This document shows positions 23,876 to 29,766 of a stretch of DNA of 39,110 nt, in pieces. A program made the translations under genes and the position numbers. Positions within the stretch are counted from its first letter, which is position 1; every line of letters begins with the position of its first letter. The DNA is from a virus. The notes beneath the pieces are model-generated. The model searched no databases, had not been told where the DNA came from, and saw only the letters and a program-made list of their open reading frames with translations. The stretch covers positions 1-39,110 of IMG/VR virus record IMGVR_UViG_3300044533_000249; one strand, written 5' to 3'.

Positions 23876-26235
23876 GCGCCGAATTTCTTAATAAGATTAT
23901 GAGTCTTGCCGAAGATGAATCGGAAACGATGCTCTTAATTAAGCAAATCGTGATCCGTGGCGAAGATGGCGAGATAGAATATTTCAACGACGGCGCGCCT
24001 AACTCTTCTTATCCTGCATGTTTACCGCAACGTGCAAAGATAAAAGATGGTGATTCTTGGTATATTAACACAGGCGTTTATATCAAAGATCGTTTTATTA
24101 AAGGCAAACCATCCGCAAGCAAACGCTGCATTGACTATGTTGCGTTTATGATGTTGGACGATATTGGTTCAACAAAAACTTACAACGGCAAACAATTTGT
24201 TGTTAAGACGCCGCCGATAAAGCCGTCGTGGATTATGGAAACGTCGGAAGGATCTTTTCAATACGGTTACATATTTAGCACACAACCAACGAAAGAAGAA
24301 TTTAACGCTGCGATCAAAGCTATTATCGCAGCGGAATATACTGACCCTGGCGCATCAAACGCGGTGCGTAACTGTCGCCTACCTGGCTCAGTTAATCTTA
24401 AAAAGGGACGCGGTAATTTTAAAGCGCGTCTTGTCGAATCTAATTTAGATCTTGAATACACGCTTGAAGAGATCTGCGTTGCGCTTGATGTAACGCCGGT
24501 TGACGTTGCAACGGGTGATCATGTTTCTATTCGCGTAAAAGACACAGGCACAGATGCAGTTTTCCAATGGTTAAACGCGAACGGCCACGCTCACGGCGAG
24601 CCTAACCATGATGGGTGGGCTCCCGTTATTTGTCCTAACGCAGAAGAACACAGCGACGGCAGCAACGTCGGCTATTATAACCCGTCAATGCGCGCGTTTA
24701 CGTGCTTTCACGGTCATTGCCGCGAGAAGATAGACAGCAAGTTCTTTTGTAATTGGGTTGCAGAACAAGGTGGCCCAAAGGCGATGCCAGGGCTGCGCGA
24801 AGATCTGATAAACGAGAACATGCAACGACTGGCAAAGGCGCTGCCGGAGAACACCGCGTTTAAAGACAGTGCAGACAAACGTATTGCGGATGTTAAACGC
24901 TTTCAAGCCGGACGTGTCAAACAGGAAAGTTGGTTCGAGCGTTTCCTCTATGTCATGGACGATGACTCTTACTTTGATAAAGAATCTTGCATTGAATACT
25001 CACGCGCCACGTTCAACGCAATCTTTCGCGGCGTTGCGTGTGTGTCCGTTAATGGGCTAAAGCCGCGCCGGATTGAGGCGTCGATATATTACGACGAGCA
25101 CCGCGAAACCAAGTGTGAATACACGTTGAAGGGTGTGACTTACGCAGCGGGAGAAAGCCTGTTGGTTCACAAAGACGGGCTTGTCTACGGCAACCGCTGG
25201 CGCGACGCGCGGCCCGACGTGAAGGGCAAAGGCGGCGATGTCACGCCTTGGCTTGAGCATTGCGAAAAGCTGATCCCTGACGAACAAGAGCGCAATCACG
25301 TCCTCGATGTGATGGCGTTTAAAGTCCAACATCCTAATATTAAAATTAATCACGCGATCTTGCACGGTGGCAAGGAGGGTCGCGGCAAAGATACGATGTG
25401 GGCTCCATTTATCTGGGCGGTGTGTGGCCCGAATGAAAAGAACTATGGCCTAATAAATAACGAAAGCCTGTCGTCTCAGTGGGGTTACGCGCTTGAGAGC
25501 GAGATCCTCGTCCTCAACGAGCTTAAAGAGCCCGACGCCGCGCAGCGTCGCGCCCTGGCTAACAAGCTGAAGCCGATCATCGCCGCCCCGCCTGACGTCA
25601 TTACGATCAACCGTAAGAATCTGCACCCTTACGACATGCTCAATCGACTTTTCGTCCTGGCGTTCTCTAATGACGAGATTCCGATTTCTCTTCCGACGCA
25701 GGATCGTCGCTGGTTTTGTATATGGTCTAGCTGCGAGCGGATGACCCCAGAGGCCGCGCAGGATATGTGGGGCTGGTATCACAGCGGCGGCTTCGAGGCT
25801 ATCGGGTCTTGGCTGCACACGCGTGATGTGTCGAAGTTCAACCCGTCCGCAACGCCTATGGAGACAGACTACAAGCGCACCATGATCGTCGGCGGTCTGT
25901 CCACGGCAGAGGCTTTCATCCTGCATCAGATCGAGATGCGCGCCGCGCCGTTCGAGTCGGGCGTTATCGCTGGCCCTTGGTATCGGCACTGTGAGATGCT
26001 TATGGGGCCAGGTATCGCACCATCCGGCCTCAAGATCCCACAGCCCGCGCTACTGCACGCGCTCGCGGAGGCTGGCTGGGTTGATATGGGGATGTGCGCG
26101 GCAGAGGAGCTGCCTACCAAGCGTCACATCTATGTGCGGCCTGACCGCCAACATGAGTCGAAATCAGATCTGAGACGGGCAATCGAACCAGTAAAGGTCG
26201 AAGGAAATGTATCGCCTTTTCGTAATACTAAGTAG
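23872..26235 (+). CDS. Primase-helicase (AEP/RepB-type primase + SF3-like helicase)
   Basis: 787 residues from the ATG at 23872, which has GAGGAAAG upstream and overlaps the previous stop. The N-terminal primase-like part has FMMLDDIGSTK (D96, D97) and DPGASNAVRNCRLPGSVNLK. A zinc-binding stretch follows (C254, H260, C278, H280/C283). The C-terminal ATPase has a modified P-loop HGGKEGRGKDT (498-508, K506), typical of DUF5906-type superfamily 3 helicases. It would open and prime the replication fork for the family A polymerase. Confidence 0.85.
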   Translation: MSAEFLNKIMSLAEDESETMLLIKQIVIRGEDGEIEYFNDGAPNSSYPACLPQRAKIKDGDSWYINTGVYIKDRFIKGKPSASKRCIDYVAFMMLDDIGSTKTYNGKQFVVKTPPIKPSWIMETSEGSFQYGYIFSTQPTKEEFNAAIKAIIAAEYTDPGASNAVRNCRLPGSVNLKKGRGNFKARLVESNLDLEYTLEEICVALDVTPVDVATGDHVSIRVKDTGTDAVFQWLNANGHAHGEPNHDGWAPVICPNAEEHSDGSNVGYYNPSMRAFTCFHGHCREKIDSKFFCNWVAEQGGPKAMPGLREDLINENMQRLAKALPENTAFKDSADKRIADVKRFQAGRVKQESWFERFLYVMDDDSYFDKESCIEYSRATFNAIFRGVACVSVNGLKPRRIEASIYYDEHRETKCEYTLKGVTYAAGESLLVHKDGLVYGNRWRDARPDVKGKGGDVTPWLEHCEKLIPDEQERNHVLDVMAFKVQHPNIKINHAILHGGKEGRGKDTMWAPFIWAVCGPNEKNYGLINNESLSSQWGYALESEILVLNELKEPDAAQRRALANKLKPIIAAPPDVITINRKNLHPYDMLNRLFVLAFSNDEIPISLPTQDRRWFCIWSSCERMTPEAAQDMWGWYHSGGFEAIGSWLHTRDVSKFNPSATPMETDYKRTMIVGGLSTAEAFILHQIEMRAAPFESGVIAGPWYRHCEMLMGPGIAPSGLKIPQPALLHALAEAGWVDMGMCAAEELPTKRHIYVRPDRQHESKSDLRRAIEPVKVEGNVSPFRNTK

Positions 26236-26308
26236 CGCGCTTCTCTTATCCGGCTGTGAATTAACGAAGATCGTTTATCACACCTGTAAGGAAGGGTTGT
26301 GTCGTTGA
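26207..26308 (+). CDS. 33-residue lipoprotein
   Basis: MYRLFVILSSALLLSGCELT is a complete lipoprotein signal with lipobox LSGC (Cys17), followed by only 16 residues ending TCKEGLCR. Mature length is 17 residues with three Cys, so a disulfide is possible. It starts inside the 3' end of the primase-helicase gene in another frame and ends before a terminator. Function unknown; an outer-membrane role such as superinfection exclusion is only a guess. Confidence 0.65.
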   Translation: MYRLFVILSSALLLSGCELTKIVYHTCKEGLCR

Positions 26309-26338
26309 CATTCTGACAGATTGCCGTGATCATGGTCT

Positions 26339-26369
26339 GACCCTTTGGAGGGTCTGATCATGCTTTTCT
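26339..26369. terminator. Terminator between convergent operons
   Basis: GACCCT / AGGGTC (26339-26354) with loop TTGG, followed rightward by a T-rich stretch (TGCTTTTCTTT). It lies 30 bases after the lipoprotein stop and touches the end of the leftward gene at 26358, where it probably ends the rightward replication operon. Confidence 0.6.
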
Positions 26370-26579
26370 TTGCATTGCTGCAAGAATTTTTATTTTTGCT
26401 GTTTCGTCCACCTCAACCAGCGCCTCTTCGAGCGCCAAGCGAAGGCGGTTGCTTTCGTCCACGGCGGCGGTGATCGTCCATTGTGACCGTTGCCGCGCCT
26501 CTTCATATCCTTTAAGATAGGCCGCAGAAACTTCTTGCTGCAACGCCTTTAAGCGCCGCTCATATTCGGTGTCAGTCAC
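26358..26579 (-). CDS. Small coiled-coil protein after an internal terminator
   Basis: 73 residues from a GTG at 26579 (VTDTEYERRLKALQQEVSAA), almost wholly helical with heptad-like spacing. I place the start here because the upstream open frame (to a TTG at 26693) runs through a terminator hairpin and looks non-coding. No strong ribosome site is visible. Function unknown. Confidence 0.6.
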   Translation of the reverse strand: MTDTEYERRLKALQQEVSAAYLKGYEEARQRSQWTITAAVDESNRLRLALEEALVEVDETAKIKILAAMQRKA

Positions 26580-26588
26580 GTTAGCACC

Positions 26589-26618
26589 AAAAATAACCCC
26601 GCGTCGGTAGACACGGGG
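26589..26618 (-). terminator. Leftward intrinsic terminator
   Basis: Read on the minus strand, CCCCGTGTC pairs with GACGCGGGG (one G-T pair) around TACC and is followed by TTATTTTT. It lies after the DnaA-like gene and nine bases before the last small gene of the operon. Confidence 0.85.
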
Positions 26619-26689
26619 CCAAGTCAAGGGGAGGTCAATACGCTCCCGACTAATAGCAGATTCCCAGACCGTCGTATAGGTAGACGGGA

Positions 26690-26986
26690 TCAACGAGCAC
26701 GATCATACTTAGCCCCTCTCAGTTTAGCTTCCCAACATTTGACGCCATAGATCACCGTAGAATGGTCGCGCTTGAATATACGCGCAAGTTTTAAATAGCT
26801 AGAGTGGGTTTCATATCTAGCGCGATACATGGCCTTGTGACGAGCTTGCACGATCTTTGATACTCGTTTGTAGCCCACAATGTCTGACGGGAATATCAAG
26901 AACTCATCAGCCACTTCGGCTATTATTTCACGCACGAACACGTCGCCTTCCCTTTCATTGCTTGTGTCCCACCACGGCGCTCTCAC
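26690..26986 (-). CDS. DnaA domain IV-only DNA-binding protein
   Basis: 98 residues. VSKIVQARHKAMYRARYETH ... SYLKLARIFKRDHSTVIYGV matches the C-terminal DNA-binding domain of DnaA, including the RDH(S/T)TV signature (residues 73-78). R49 aligns with E. coli R407, and H75, S76, T77 with the base-contacting H434, T435, T436. The AAA+ domain is absent, so it cannot act as a full initiator. It is in the leftward operon whose two promoters each carry a perfect DnaA box, so autoregulation or competition with host DnaA is plausible. Confidence 0.88.
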   Translation of the reverse strand: MRAPWWDTSNEREGDVFVREIIAEVADEFLIFPSDIVGYKRVSKIVQARHKAMYRARYETHSSYLKLARIFKRDHSTVIYGVKCWEAKLRGAKYDRAR

Positions 26987-27174
26987 TGTTTCATCTTTCT
27001 CGCAAATGAATCAAGATCGGCTTGCGTCCAGCCCGCAGCGGCTTGATGCTCTTCAATTTTCTTCATAACCCGCGCAAACTTCTCTTCCACGTCCGGCCCT
27101 TCCCCGCTGACCGTGACGGTCTTTGCAGGGTTGCCTTGGCTGTCAACCAAAACGAGCTTCATTGATTTCTTCAT
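26983..27174 (-). CDS. 63-residue conserved small protein
   Basis: MKKSMKLVLVDSQGNPAKTV starts a beta-strand opening followed by helices (DVEEKFARVMKKIEEHQAAA). ATG 27174 is used; an internal ATG at 27162 is possible. The stop overlaps the DnaA-like start (ATGA), so the two are co-translated. No family recognised. Confidence 0.6.
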   Translation of the reverse strand: MKKSMKLVLVDSQGNPAKTVTVSGEGPDVEEKFARVMKKIEEHQAAAGWTQADLDSFARKMKQ

Positions 27175-27355
27175 TTTGCAGTTCCACTTTTTCTCTTATG
27201 GCTTTCATGCGCGACGCTATGCTGCCAGGTAACTGATTCAGCGCTGCGCCGATCTGATGGTTGTCCAGCCCTTGTTGGCGCAAGTCCCATATGCGTTGCT
27301 CGTATGGCGTCAGCGCCGCAGGGTCTTTCATGTGTCTTTGTGGTTCTATCGTCAT
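27143..27355 (-). CDS. 70-residue HTH protein (sigma region 4-like)
   Basis: LTPYEQRIWDLRQQGLDNHQ ... IGAALNQLPGSIASRMKAI has the same HTH spacing as the protein at 20440-20619 and resembles sigma-70 region 4. The start is coupled by ATGA to the AlpA-like gene before it. Probably a small transcription regulator. Confidence 0.7.
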   Translation of the reverse strand: MTIEPQRHMKDPAALTPYEQRIWDLRQQGLDNHQIGAALNQLPGSIASRMKAIREKVELQNEEINEARFG

Positions 27356-27561
27356 TTATTTTTTGCCTCTTCCACCGAACTGACCGCGCGGCTATCCAGC
27401 CATGCGTCAAGATCTTTTTTACGGTATCTGACCGCGCCGCCTAACTTGCAATAGGCTGGCCCTTGACCAAGAAAACGAAAGCGTTCCATCGTTGGTTTTT
27501 TAAGCCCGACATACGCGGCGGCTTCGATGGTCGTCATTACTTCGGTTACTATCGTGCTCAT
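27352..27561 (-). CDS. AlpA/excisionase-family HTH protein
   Basis: 69 residues. MTTIEAAAYVGLKKPTMERF ... GQGPAYCKLGGAVRYRKKDL is the MerR-like winged helix of the AlpA/Xis (HTH_17) family, with the usual final DLDAWLDSR. Members bind DNA as excision factors or transcription regulators. No integrase is visible in the window, so a regulatory role is more likely. It is joined to both neighbours by ATGA overlaps. Confidence 0.8.
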   Translation of the reverse strand: MSTIVTEVMTTIEAAAYVGLKKPTMERFRFLGQGPAYCKLGGAVRYRKKDLDAWLDSRAVSSVEEAKNK

Positions 27562-27686
27562 CGTCGCGCCTCAAGTTCGCCCGCGATCATCTCGCGCTTA
27601 ACGCGGTCGTCCTCATGCTTGAGCATGAGTTCAAGGGACTCTGTTGACAATCTATACAACAGACAAAGATAGTCGTAATCACTCAT
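27558..27686 (-). CDS. 42-residue small protein
   Basis: MSDYDYLCLLYRLSTESLEL, then MLKHEDDRVKREMIAGELEA: two amphipathic helices. The start at 27686 is fixed by an ATGA overlap with the tiny membrane-protein gene before it, and its own stop overlaps the AlpA-like start. No family recognised. Confidence 0.6.
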   Translation of the reverse strand: MSDYDYLCLLYRLSTESLELMLKHEDDRVKREMIAGELEARR

Positions 27687-27775
27687 TGAAGCACCCATAG
27701 TAAAAGGATGAAGATAGACGGAATCAACACGCTTACGCTGGCGGCTAGGCCGATAACATAGAGCGCGTGTTTCAT
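27683..27775 (-). CDS. 30-residue membrane protein (first of two)
   Basis: MKHALYVIGLAASVSVLIPS, then IFILLLWVLQ: essentially one transmembrane helix with a Pro kink. Both ends form ATGA overlaps with neighbouring genes, which strongly supports translation despite its size. Function unknown. Confidence 0.65.
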   Translation of the reverse strand: MKHALYVIGLAASVSVLIPSIFILLLWVLQ

Positions 27776-27969
27776 TTGCGGTCAGCCTCGATAAGGGCAA
27801 GGATGCGGGTCGCGTGGCGCTTGCCGCGCAGTATGCGTTCCATCAGTTTGTAAGGCAGTTGACCATTGTCGAGGTTCACGTTGTTGGCCGTGATTCGCGT
27901 GAACTCAAAGCCCTTCTCTTTGTCTGGTATCGCGTCGCACGACCCGCCTTCGAATATGTAAGTAATCAT
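27772..27969 (-). CDS. 65-residue small protein
   Basis: The start at 27969 (MITYIFEGGSCDAIPDKEKG) overlaps the methylase-like stop as TAATG. The C-terminal half is basic and helical (LMERILRGKRHATRILALIE). No family recognised; it could be a small nucleic-acid-binding protein. Confidence 0.6.
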   Translation of the reverse strand: MITYIFEGGSCDAIPDKEKGFEFTRITANNVNLDNGQLPYKLMERILRGKRHATRILALIEADRK

Positions 27970-28517
27970 TATTGTCCCCATTGATCGGCCATAGCGTCCG
28001 CTATGCCTTGATATGTTTTTGATCTTTCTTTCCATCGGTCAGGGCTTGGCGGCATTTTGTGGATGCGCGCCTCGCGGCCATCAACGATGTTAGTCGGTTC
28101 TAACTTTGGTAAATTCTTTAACCATAAACACGTCGCTTTAGTTTCGCCATGTCCAAATTGCCAAGGTTGAATAATTTGATCCGGCTTTCTGATTTGGCTG
28201 CTTATGATGCTGATCGGATTCTCTAACGCTATGCGAGGAATAGGCGCGTCCAACAACATTTGCACAAACCGTAATGCGTCTGCTTGTTCCTCCTTTTTAT
28301 CTTTAAACCAACGCGCGCCACTCACGGCCAGATGCGTGCAAGGCGGATGAGCTATCATCAAATCCCATCTATCATCTAGAAATTGAATAACGTCGCCTTG
28401 ATAGTGCGGCCCGTTAGCTTCTGAGGCCAACAAATCGCACGATACCGCGTCATGCCCGCGCCGTCTGAAAGCGTCGCGCACTGCCCCGCTGAACTCACAA
28501 GCCACTAAAACGCGCAT
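27969..28517 (-). CDS. C5 cytosine methyltransferase-like protein
   Basis: 182 residues. Motif I is ACEFSGAVRDAFRRRGHDA (residues 6-24), the acidic strand end is SCDLL (D28), and motif IV is AHPPCTHLAVSG with C60 in the place of the catalytic Cys of C5 methylases. It is much shorter than a normal C5 methylase and lacks an obvious target-recognition domain. Such short proteins are widespread in phages. They may methylate DNA, for protection, or act on a nucleotide; activity is not provable from sequence. Confidence 0.75.
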   Translation of the reverse strand: MRVLVACEFSGAVRDAFRRRGHDAVSCDLLASEANGPHYQGDVIQFLDDRWDLMIAHPPCTHLAVSGARWFKDKKEEQADALRFVQMLLDAPIPRIALENPISIISSQIRKPDQIIQPWQFGHGETKATCLWLKNLPKLEPTNIVDGREARIHKMPPSPDRWKERSKTYQGIADAMADQWGQ

Positions 28518-28741
28518 ATCTCTTCCATTGCGTTCAGGGCGATTCCATACATGTCAAGGCCGGTAAGCTCGCCGATCTCCCATAAGCGGCGAAGATCAGC
28601 GTGCAACGCGCGGCGGTCGTTGATTGGCAGTGGCGGCGAATAGTCGCTTGCGGGCGTGTCAATGTGAAAGCCTATGCCGATCTTACGCACCCAATGTTGA
28701 CAAATGTCTTGCGCTTCGGCTTCAAGTTCGTAGATTTCCAT
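28505..28741 (-). CDS. 78-residue conserved small protein
   Basis: The ATG at 28741 (MEIYELEAEAQDICQHWVRK) has TAGGA at a good distance and lies two bases after the preceding tiny gene. The middle has PINDRRALHADLRRLWEIGE. It overlaps the methylase-like start by 13 bp. No family recognised. Confidence 0.6.
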   Translation of the reverse strand: MEIYELEAEAQDICQHWVRKIGIGFHIDTPASDYSPPLPINDRRALHADLRRLWEIGELTGLDMYGIALNAMEEICAF

Positions 28742-28743
28742 GA

Positions 28744-28836
28744 TCAATATCCTACAATGTGAGGGATTACGTTGGTGAAGATGACGACCGCTATCAGTGC
28801 GGTCGCCAAGTTGATGAGGGTGCTGTCGGGGCTCAT
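28744..28836 (-). CDS. 30-residue membrane protein (second)
   Basis: MSPDSTLINLATALIAVVIF, then TNVIPHIVGY: one transmembrane helix. The ATGA overlap with the gene before it and the two-base gap to the gene after it indicate translation. It is similar in length and layout, not in sequence, to 27683-27775. Confidence 0.65.
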   Translation of the reverse strand: MSPDSTLINLATALIAVVIFTNVIPHIVGY

Positions 28837-29024
28837 TTGTAGAACCCCAAACCGGCTGCTTGTATGCGCTTGGCGAGTGCTACGATCTCGTCCGCGCCCG
28901 GATACATGCACACCGCGAACGGATGCTTCTTGTTGTAGTTGACCAGCGCGCAGGCAGCGCGGAAGGTCTTGTCATGGTTGCCAGAGGCGTAGGCGTTTTT
29001 GAGGTTTTGGATCTTGCCGTTCAT
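28833..29024 (-). CDS. 63-residue small protein, first gene after promoter P2
   Basis: The start at 29024 (MNGKIQNLKNAYASGNHDKT) has a strong AAGGAGAG ribosome site. The C-terminal half ends DEIVALAKRIQAAGLGFYK. It is transcribed from the promoter at 29049-29077. No family recognised; as an early leader gene it may act on host functions. Confidence 0.65.
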   Translation of the reverse strand: MNGKIQNLKNAYASGNHDKTFRAACALVNYNKKHPFAVCMYPGADEIVALAKRIQAAGLGFYK

Positions 29025-29048
29025 TTGACTCTCCTTTTGATGTTTGTA

Positions 29049-29077
29049 GTTATACACATGTTTAAAAGTTATGTCAA
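29049..29077 (-). promoter_or_regulatory. Leftward sigma70 promoter P2 with DnaA box
   Basis: On the minus strand, TTGACA (29072-29077) and TATAAC (29049-29054) are separated by exactly 17 bases. A perfect DnaA box TTATACACA lies on the plus strand at 29050-29058, over the -10 and into the spacer. Its ACATGTGTATAACT core is identical to that of P1. Confidence 0.85.
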
Positions 29078-29266
29078 ATACTTTTTTACATTACGGCGAA
29101 AAAAAAGAACATGTTTTTTAGCGATGCGCGTCGCCATTGCGCGGGTGAGACAAACGCCTTCACGCAACACAATCGTCTCGCGTGGCGTCTCGCGGTTAAA
29201 GCCGCTCACATGCCAAACATATCCGGTAGGAGTTTTGGTGGTGGCCCAGGCGTAACAGTTATACAT
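29069..29266 (-). CDS. 65-residue protein, first gene of the leftward operon
   Basis: MYNCYAWATTKTPTGYVWHV, then SGFNRETPRETIVLREGVCL and a basic end (KKHVLFFRRNVKKYLT). AAAGGA precedes the ATG, about 30 bases downstream of promoter P1. The P2 -35 element lies over its stop codon. No family recognised; its position suggests one of the first proteins made after infection. Confidence 0.65.
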   Translation of the reverse strand: MYNCYAWATTKTPTGYVWHVSGFNRETPRETIVLREGVCLTRAMATRIAKKHVLFFRRNVKKYLT

Positions 29267-29295
29267 GTGCGTGTCCTTTACGTTTGATGTTGTGA

Positions 29296-29324
29296 GTTAT
29301 ACACATGTGCACAACTAGTGTCAA
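29296..29324 (-). promoter_or_regulatory. Leftward sigma70 promoter P1 with DnaA box
   Basis: On the minus strand, TTGACA (29319-29324) and TATAAC (29296-29301) have 17-base spacing. A perfect DnaA box TTATACACA lies at 29297-29305 on the plus strand, across the -10. The palindrome CACATGTG sits just upstream of the -10. Confidence 0.88.
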
Positions 29325-29365
29325 TAGTTATTTTACACAAAATAAGATATTTTTTTACGGTGTGG

Positions 29366-29428
29366 GCGGTGTTAAGTAGTAAAAATGCGGTGTTGGGTAG
29401 TGAAAATGCGGTGTTGGGTAGTGGTTTG
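29366..29428 (+). repeat. Three tandem 21-bp repeats
   Basis: Units at 29366-29386, 29387-29407 and 29408-29428 share GCGGTGTT(GG/AA)GTAGT; a partial fourth starts at 29429. The top strand is G/T-rich and the repeat lies in non-coding DNA. Confidence 0.85.
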
Positions 29429-29479
29429 GCGGTGGTTGGGTTGGGGCAACTGTCTGTTAATGAACCCGTTTGTCGAGTT

Positions 29480-29530
29480 GGGTATATATATGATTAAAAA
29501 TCAATTTAAAAATATTGTTATACTATTGTG
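29480..29530. other. AT-rich tract in the control region
   Basis: Runs such as TATATATATGATTAAAAATC and ATTTAAAAATATTGTTATAC make this the most AT-rich stretch of the intergenic region. It is flanked by the 21-bp repeats and their inverted copies, as expected for a DNA unwinding element. Confidence 0.5.
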
Positions 29531-29565
29531 CAGTGCAGCGCAAAACTTACCAGCAACTTTTTGGG

Positions 29566-29585
29566 CACTACCCAAACTACCCAAC
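29566..29585 (-). repeat. Two inverted copies of the 21-bp repeat core
   Basis: CACTACCCAA (29566-29575) and ACTACCCAAC (29576-29585) are the reverse complement of the TTGGGTAGT core of the direct repeats about 150 bp upstream, so the same site lies on both sides of the AT-rich tract. Confidence 0.7.
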
Positions 29586-29696
29586 TCGCCAAACTCATTA
29601 ACTTTTGGTAATGTTTGGTAAGGCGCGACACGGACGTTGAAAGCGATGTGAGGTGCGTTGAAAGCCAAAAACCAGGCTTCGCCCCCTCTCTTACGC

Positions 29697-29727
29697 AAAA
29701 ACGCAGCCAGGGATTCCCTCGCTGCGT
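29697..29727 (-). terminator. Leftward terminator inside the control region
   Basis: ACGCAGC/GCTGCGT (29701-29707 and 29721-29727) and the inner AGGGA/TCCCT form a hairpin with one C-C mismatch. On the minus strand it is followed by a T run (plus-strand A at 29697-29700). It would block leftward transcripts coming from the GTTTAC array. Confidence 0.7.
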
Positions 29728-29766
29728 CAATAAAGACGCAGTAACATAAAGCGTGCGCGCCGTCAA

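Noticed and set aside
26580-26693. N-terminal extension of the last leftward gene to a TTG at 26693
   Set aside because: The extension would be encoded through a strong terminator hairpin and reads as non-coding; the GTG at 26579 is simpler.
27352-27561. Excisionase as evidence of lysogeny
   Set aside because: The HTH family also serves as a transcription regulator, and no integrase, attachment site or lysogeny repressor is visible.
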